Source: Sulfurovum sp. UBA5198 (GTDB lineage: Bacteria > Campylobacterota > Campylobacteria > Campylobacterales > Sulfurovaceae). Taken from it: a DNA stretch of 9,397 nt. The stretch covers positions 1 to 9,397 of the forward strand of contig DHVW01000014.1 in the NCBI GenBank assembly GCA_002412865.1. The letters are read 5' to 3'. A program made the position numbers and the translations under genes. Positions 6,080 through 9,397 of the stretch are shown piece after piece. The notes beneath the pieces are model-generated. The model had not been told where the DNA came from and did not search any database. It saw only the letters and a list, made by a program, of their open reading frames with translations. The stretch's first letter is position 1, and the number at the start of each line of letters is the position of its first letter.

Positions 6080-6155
6080 TGGTGGTCCCTACAAGACTCG
6101 AACTTGTGACATCTACCTTGTAAGGGTAGCGCTCTACCAACTGAGCTAAGAGACC
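6080..6155 (-). tRNA. tRNA-Val (UAC), first copy
   Basis: This 76-base gene is identical to the tRNA-Val at 5682-5757: loop CTTACAA, acceptor GGTCTCT/AGGGACC, encoded CCA. It is 54 bases downstream of tRNA-Lys, a spacer long enough to hold its own promoter (see 6172-6180). Confidence 0.97.
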
Positions 6156-6171
6156 AAAATAATGGATTAAA

Positions 6172-6180
6172 ATTATAGCA
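6172..6180 (-). promoter_or_regulatory. Internal extended -10 promoter within the tRNA array
   Basis: On the minus strand TGC-TATAAT (6180-6172) is a perfect extended -10, placed 16 bases before the first tRNA-Val. No good -35 hexamer is seen. It could drive the last six tRNAs independently of the main promoter. Confidence 0.5.
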
Positions 6181-6209
6181 AATATTGCTTAATCTAAATC
6201 ATTTTTTAG

Positions 6210-6285
6210 TGGTGTCCCCTCTAGGATTCGAACCTAGGGCCCATTCATTAAAAGTGAATTGCTCTACCAACTGAGCTAAGGAGAC
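6210..6285 (-). tRNA. tRNA-Lys (UUU), first copy
   Basis: This 76-base gene is the first of the array. Loop CTTTTAA, acceptor GTCTCCT/AGGGGAC, encoded CCA. It carries C at position 47, where the second copy has T. Transcription should begin about eight bases upstream from the promoter at 6300-6328. Confidence 0.97.
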
Positions 6286-6299
6286 ATAAATGGAACGGC

Positions 6300-6328
6300 A
6301 TTATAGCTTATTGGCATTGTATTGTCAA
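6300..6328 (-). promoter_or_regulatory. Consensus sigma-70 promoter of the tRNA array
   Basis: On the minus strand TTGACA (6328-6323), a 17-base spacer and TATAAT (6305-6300) match the ideal promoter at every hexamer position. A GC-rich stretch (GCCGTTCC) follows the -10, as at promoters of stable RNAs subject to stringent control. It starts 15 bases past the pncC stop and directs the seven tRNAs. It is the strongest promoter visible in the window. Confidence 0.88.
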
Positions 6329-6342
6329 GGCAAAATGAGCTT

Positions 6343-6828
6343 TTATGAAATAATATTTAGCTCCATAGTTAACTGCTCGATAGCAAACGATACAGAAGAC
6401 TCCTGTATTTCTTGTCTATTTCCATCAAAGTTACAGTGCCAAACACTACTACCATTAGGAGTTATTACCCCAATATATACAGTACCTACTGGCTTTAGCT
6501 CGCTCCCGCCATTTGGACCTGCTATGCCTGATATTGCAATAGCATAATCACATTTTGCCATCTTTTTCACACCAAATAGCATCTGCTCTACACATTTACG
6601 GCTTACTGCACCAACTGTATCTAAAATTTCGTTTGTAACACCAAGCCATTCATGTTTTATTTCATTCGAGTATGTCACAACTGAACCATTAAAAACATCA
6701 GACACCCCACTAATAGAGCTAAATGTAGTAGCTAAAAGTCCACCTGTGCAACTCTCTGCAAAAGATATTGTTTGATTTTTATCCCTAAGATGATTTATGA
6801 TTTTTTCTAGTTTATTTTTTTGATTCAT
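6343..6828 (-). CDS. pncC: Nicotinamide-nucleotide amidase PncC (stand-alone CinA C-terminal domain)
   Basis: The 161-residue protein has the length of single-domain PncC; the N-terminal CinA (pyrophosphatase) domain is absent. Motifs are FAESCTGGLLA (23-33, with likely nucleophile S26), GSVVTYSNEIK (48-58, with K58), ISGIAGPNGG (99-108) and PVGTVYIG (113-120). PncC deamidates nicotinamide mononucleotide to nicotinic acid mononucleotide, returning to NAD synthesis the NMN released by bacterial NAD-dependent DNA ligase. It begins nine bases after the ung stop, so the two are almost certainly one operon. The ribosome site is weak (GG in the last ung codon) and translational coupling is likely. 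The tRNA promoter follows immediately. The CinA-family call is firm; the activity is inferred from the family. Confidence 0.9.
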   Translation of the reverse strand: MNQKNKLEKIINHLRDKNQTISFAESCTGGLLATTFSSISGVSDVFNGSVVTYSNEIKHEWLGVTNEILDTVGAVSRKCVEQMLFGVKKMAKCDYAIAISGIAGPNGGSELKPVGTVYIGVITPNGSSVWHCNFDGNRQEIQESSVSFAIEQLTMELNIIS

Positions 6829-6837
6829 ATTATAAGT

Positions 6838-7485
6838 TTACCATATTATTTCGCTTTTATTTTGCATTTTGAGTATCTTATTTGTTTTACTAAAATGCTC
6901 GCAACCAAAAAAACCTCTATATGAAGATAGTGGGCTAGGGTGTGGAGCTGTGAGAATATGATGCTTTTTTGCATCTATGAGCTTTGATTTTTGTATTGCA
7001 TTGCTACCCCAAAGTAAAAATACTATTCCTTCAAAATTATCTGAAATATGCTTAATTATATTGCTCGTAAATGTCTCCCAGCCTAGATTTTGATGAGATT
7101 TTGGTTTGTGTGCCTCCACTGTGAGTATGGTATTTAGTAGTAGCACACCTTGTTCTGCCCAGCTTGTTAAGTCTCCGTTCGTTGCACATGATTGGTCGCC
7201 TATATCACTTTTTATCTCTTGTAAAATATTTCTCATTGATGGTGGATTTTGTATATCTACTGGAGTCGAAAATGCCAATCCTTGTGCTTGGTTTTCATTA
7301 TGATATGGATCTTGACCCAAAATTACTACTTTTAATTTATCATATTTTGTAAGTGAAAAAGCATGGAAAATCTTCTCTTTTGGTGGATAGATAGTACTGT
7401 TTTTGTACCTACTGTCAATCTCTTTTTGGAGATTTATAAAGTACTCTTTTTGATGTTCTATTTCTATAATTTTATTCCAATTCAT
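6838..7485 (-). CDS. ung: Uracil-DNA glycosylase (family 1)
   Basis: The 215-residue length is typical. The catalytic water-activating motif VVILGQDPYHN is at 53-63 with D59. F72 in GLAFSTP stacks the uracil. LLLNTILTV (115-123) carries the uracil-recognising N118. HPSPLSSYRGFFG (182-194) carries catalytic H182 and the minor-groove loop. It excises uracil from DNA to start base excision repair. It is the first gene of an operon with pncC and is divergent from ileS. The ATG at 7483-7485 lies only six bases after a TATAAT, with no room for a Shine-Dalgarno site, so a leaderless mRNA is possible. A downstream start would remove part of the N-terminus, and I see no better candidate. Confidence 0.96.
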   Translation of the reverse strand: MNWNKIIEIEHQKEYFINLQKEIDSRYKNSTIYPPKEKIFHAFSLTKYDKLKVVILGQDPYHNENQAQGLAFSTPVDIQNPPSMRNILQEIKSDIGDQSCATNGDLTSWAEQGVLLLNTILTVEAHKPKSHQNLGWETFTSNIIKHISDNFEGIVFLLWGSNAIQKSKLIDAKKHHILTAPHPSPLSSYRGFFGCEHFSKTNKILKMQNKSEIIW

Positions 7486-7491
7486 ATGTTA

Positions 7492-7500
7492 ATTATATCA
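7492..7500 (-). promoter_or_regulatory. Extended -10 promoter of ung-pncC
   Basis: On the minus strand TGA-TATAAT (7500-7492) is an extended -10. The hexamer ends six bases before the ung ATG, so transcription would begin at or next to the A of the start codon. No recognisable -35 is present. It faces away from the ileS promoter, 31 bp apart. Confidence 0.55.
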
Positions 7501-7528
7501 CAAAATAGAACCTTAAACGACTTTTGGA

Positions 7529-7534
7529 TATAAT
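7529..7534 (+). promoter_or_regulatory. -10 box of the ileS promoter
   Basis: GGATATAAT contains a perfect TATAAT 29 bases before the ileS ATG, which allows a leader of about 20 bases with AAAGAG as ribosome site. No clear -35 is found, as expected for Campylobacterota promoters. Its upstream region overlaps that of the divergent ung promoter. Confidence 0.5.
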
Positions 7535-7563
7535 CACTACTATTACATACATAAAGAGCAAAT

Positions 7564-9397
7564 ATGATAGATTATAAAGATACACTTCTACTTCCTGCAA
7601 CAGATTTTCCAATGCGAGGCAACCTACCGCAAAACGAACCAATAAGATATGCTGCGTGGAAAAGCCAAGGCGTATACAATCAAATGAAAAAAGCCAGAGA
7701 GGGTAAGCCTAGCTTTACTCTGCATGATGGTCCTCCATACGCAAATGGCACGATACATATAGGTCACGCACTTAACAAAATTCTGAAAGACATAATAGTC
7801 AAATATAACTATTTTCAGGGTAAATCAGTAAGATTCACTCCAGGCTGGGATTGCCATGGATTGCCAATAGAGCAAAAAGTAGAAGAAGATATAGGTAAAC
7901 CAGCCAAAGAAGCTATGCCCGCTTCCATGTTTAGAGGTTTGTGTCGTGAGCATGCTGCTAAATTCGTAGCTATACAAAAAGAGGGCTTTGAGTCTTTGGG
8001 AATAATTGCTGATTGGGATAATCCATATGTAACTATGGATTTCAAATTTGAAGCAAATATATATCGCACACTTTGCGAAGTTGCAAGTAAGGGGTTACTT
8101 GTAGAGAGACATAAGCCGATTTTTTGGTCATGGGCTGCTCAAACAGCACTAGCTGATGCCGAGGTAGAGTATCAAGACAAAGAGGATTATTCAATCTATG
8201 TTGCATTTGAACTTAGCGACAAGACAAAAGAAGAGCTAGAGATACACGGTAAAGCTGCAGTTGTAATATGGACAACAACTCCATGGACCTTGCCAGCCAA
8301 TAGTGGAATATCTCTAAACCCTGATGAGATGTATGTGTTATGTGATAACGGATATATAGTTGCAGAGAGCAGATTTGAAGCTATGGTAGAACTTGGGATT
8401 GTAAGTCCACACTCATCTCGTAAAATAGCAGCTACTGAGCTAGAAAACCATATAGCCATAAATCCACTAAACGATAGAAACTCTACTATAGTACTTGGCG
8501 AGCATGTACTTCTTGATGGCGGTACAGGCTGCGTGCATACAGCTCCAGGGCATGGAGAAGATGACTATCGTGTAGGGCTAAAATATAATCTAGAGGTTAT
8601 AATGCCAGTTGATGAGCGAGGTTGTTATGATGAGAGCGTTGTAGGACTTCATTTGTTGCCAAATGCTAGTGAATTTGTAGGTATGCATATATTTAAAGCA
8701 AATGAACCGATTTTGGAGCTACTTGGAGATTCATTGCTTTATAAAAGTAAATTCGTGCACTCATATCCACACTGCTGGAGAACCAAAAAACCTCTCATAT
8801 ACAGAGCAACAAACCAATGGTTTATCTCAGTTGATAGCGTACCTAACGGCGAAGAGAATAGCCTAAGAGAGATTGCTATGAGTGAGATAAAAAATACAAA
8901 ATTTTATCCAGCTTGGGGTCAAAATAGACTTGAGGGTATGATAGAGCAGAGACCTGATTGGTGTATTTCTCGTCAAAGAGCTTGGGGCGTGCCTATTGCA
9001 TTCTTTAGAGTTAAAGCTACCAAAGAGGTACTTTTTGATATTAAATTGCTTAACTTTACAGCTATGATATTTGATAAATTTGGATGTGATGCTTGGTATG
9101 ATATGGAGATATCAGAGTTGCTTTACCCTGGGTGTCCATTTAAAGCTGATGAATTAGAGAAAGTTACAGATATTCTTGATGTGTGGTTTGATAGTGGTTC
9201 GACTTGGAATAGTGTACTTAAAAGTGGCAACTATGACGCAGGAGAGTATCAAGCAGATTTGTACTTAGAGGGAAGTGACCAGCACAGAGGTTGGTTTCAA
9301 AGTTCCCTTTTGCTCAGTTCAGCCATAAATCATAAAGCACCATATAAAGCTCTGCTTACTCATGGATTTACTGTCGATGAAAAAGGCGAAAAAATGA
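7564..9397 (+). CDS. ileS: Isoleucyl-tRNA synthetase, N-terminal two thirds (3' end outside window)
   Basis: The frame is open from the ATG at 7564-7566 (AAAGAG five bases upstream) to the window end: 611 complete codons of the usual 900 or more. Class I landmarks appear in order. PMRGNLPQNEP (16-26) is typical of bacterial IleRS. The HIGH motif is at 65-68 (GPPYANGTIHIGH). The CP1 editing domain shows the threonine-rich WTTTPWTLPAN (236-246) and GTGCVHTAPGHGEDDY (320-335), with the editing aspartate probably D334. These are followed by WCISRQRAWG (466-475), VWFDSGSTW (540-548) and LEGSDQHRGWFQSS. The last two codons, K610 and M611, are the first half of KMSKS; the final TGA-like letters are out of frame and are not a stop. 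The enzyme charges tRNA-Ile and hydrolyses mischarged Val-tRNA-Ile in the cytoplasm. It is divergent from ung. Confidence 0.97.
   Translation, partial: MIDYKDTLLLPATDFPMRGNLPQNEPIRYAAWKSQGVYNQMKKAREGKPSFTLHDGPPYANGTIHIGHALNKILKDIIVKYNYFQGKSVRFTPGWDCHGLPIEQKVEEDIGKPAKEAMPASMFRGLCREHAAKFVAIQKEGFESLGIIADWDNPYVTMDFKFEANIYRTLCEVASKGLLVERHKPIFWSWAAQTALADAEVEYQDKEDYSIYVAFELSDKTKEELEIHGKAAVVIWTTTPWTLPANSGISLNPDEMYVLCDNGYIVAESRFEAMVELGIVSPHSSRKIAATELENHIAINPLNDRNSTIVLGEHVLLDGGTGCVHTAPGHGEDDYRVGLKYNLEVIMPVDERGCYDESVVGLHLLPNASEFVGMHIFKANEPILELLGDSLLYKSKFVHSYPHCWRTKKPLIYRATNQWFISVDSVPNGEENSLREIAMSEIKNTKFYPAWGQNRLEGMIEQRPDWCISRQRAWGVPIAFFRVKATKEVLFDIKLLNFTAMIFDKFGCDAWYDMEISELLYPGCPFKADELEKVTDILDVWFDSGSTWNSVLKSGNYDAGEYQADLYLEGSDQHRGWFQSSLLLSSAINHKAPYKALLTHGFTVDEKGEKM

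Noticed and set aside
7106..7352. Plus-strand frames opposite ung
   Set aside because: They are antisense to a clear uracil-DNA glycosylase coding frame and show no independent signals.
7815..8459. Minus-strand frames opposite ileS
   Set aside because: They overlap the open IleRS frame that carries the HIGH and editing motifs; they are shadows.
9391..9397. Apparent TGA stop at the window end
   Set aside because: In the ileS frame the bases read AAA ATG A, the start of the KMSKS motif; the TGA is out of frame.

Overview
The window is a low-GC bacterial segment. Its gene content suggests a member of the Campylobacterota (Epsilonproteobacteria, Sulfurimonas/Sulfurovum-like). That is an inference from the protein sequences, the Lys/Glu/Val/Asp tRNA array and promoters that rely mainly on a TATAAT -10 box; I could not run a search. 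Most of the window is housekeeping. Two stretches, about 2025-2976 and 5182-5544, have an accessory or decayed character.

Layout. Bases 1-2024 (+) hold the 3' end of a very repetitive type I-secreted RTX adhesin: two near-identical 288-bp repeats, an Ig-like region, a block of calcium-binding nonapeptides and a C-terminal secretion region. Bases 2025-2976 hold palindromic REP/MITE-like repeats around a RelE/ParE toxin and ribbon-helix-helix antitoxin pair (-). Two copies of the same 93-94 bp element bracket that pair. Next come htpX (-) and a U32-family tRNA-hydroxylase-like gene (-, trhP-like). A 363-bp stretch without an intact gene follows, with a long inverted repeat and what may be the decayed start of an AAA-ATPase-like/PD-(D/E)XK family gene. 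Bases 5545-6285 (-) are seven tRNA genes in transcription order Lys-Val-Asp-Lys-Glu-Val-Asp, led by a promoter with both consensus hexamers. Upstream on the same strand are pncC (CinA C-terminal domain) and ung. ileS (+) is divergent from ung and is cut by the window end inside its KMSKS motif.

Functional links. ung and pncC look like a two-gene operon joining base excision repair with recycling of the NMN that NAD-dependent ligase releases. The U32 gene, whose closest functional match is TrhP (tRNA U34 hydroxylation), lies downstream of an array carrying two copies of a likely substrate type, tRNA-Val(UAC). The ung and ileS promoters lie back to back in a 78-bp gap, and the ung promoter is so close to its ATG that the mRNA may be leaderless.

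I see no convincing undescribed multi-gene system. The best leads are the repeat-bracketed toxin-antitoxin cassette, the inverted-repeat region with a gene remnant, and the duplicated tRNA array.
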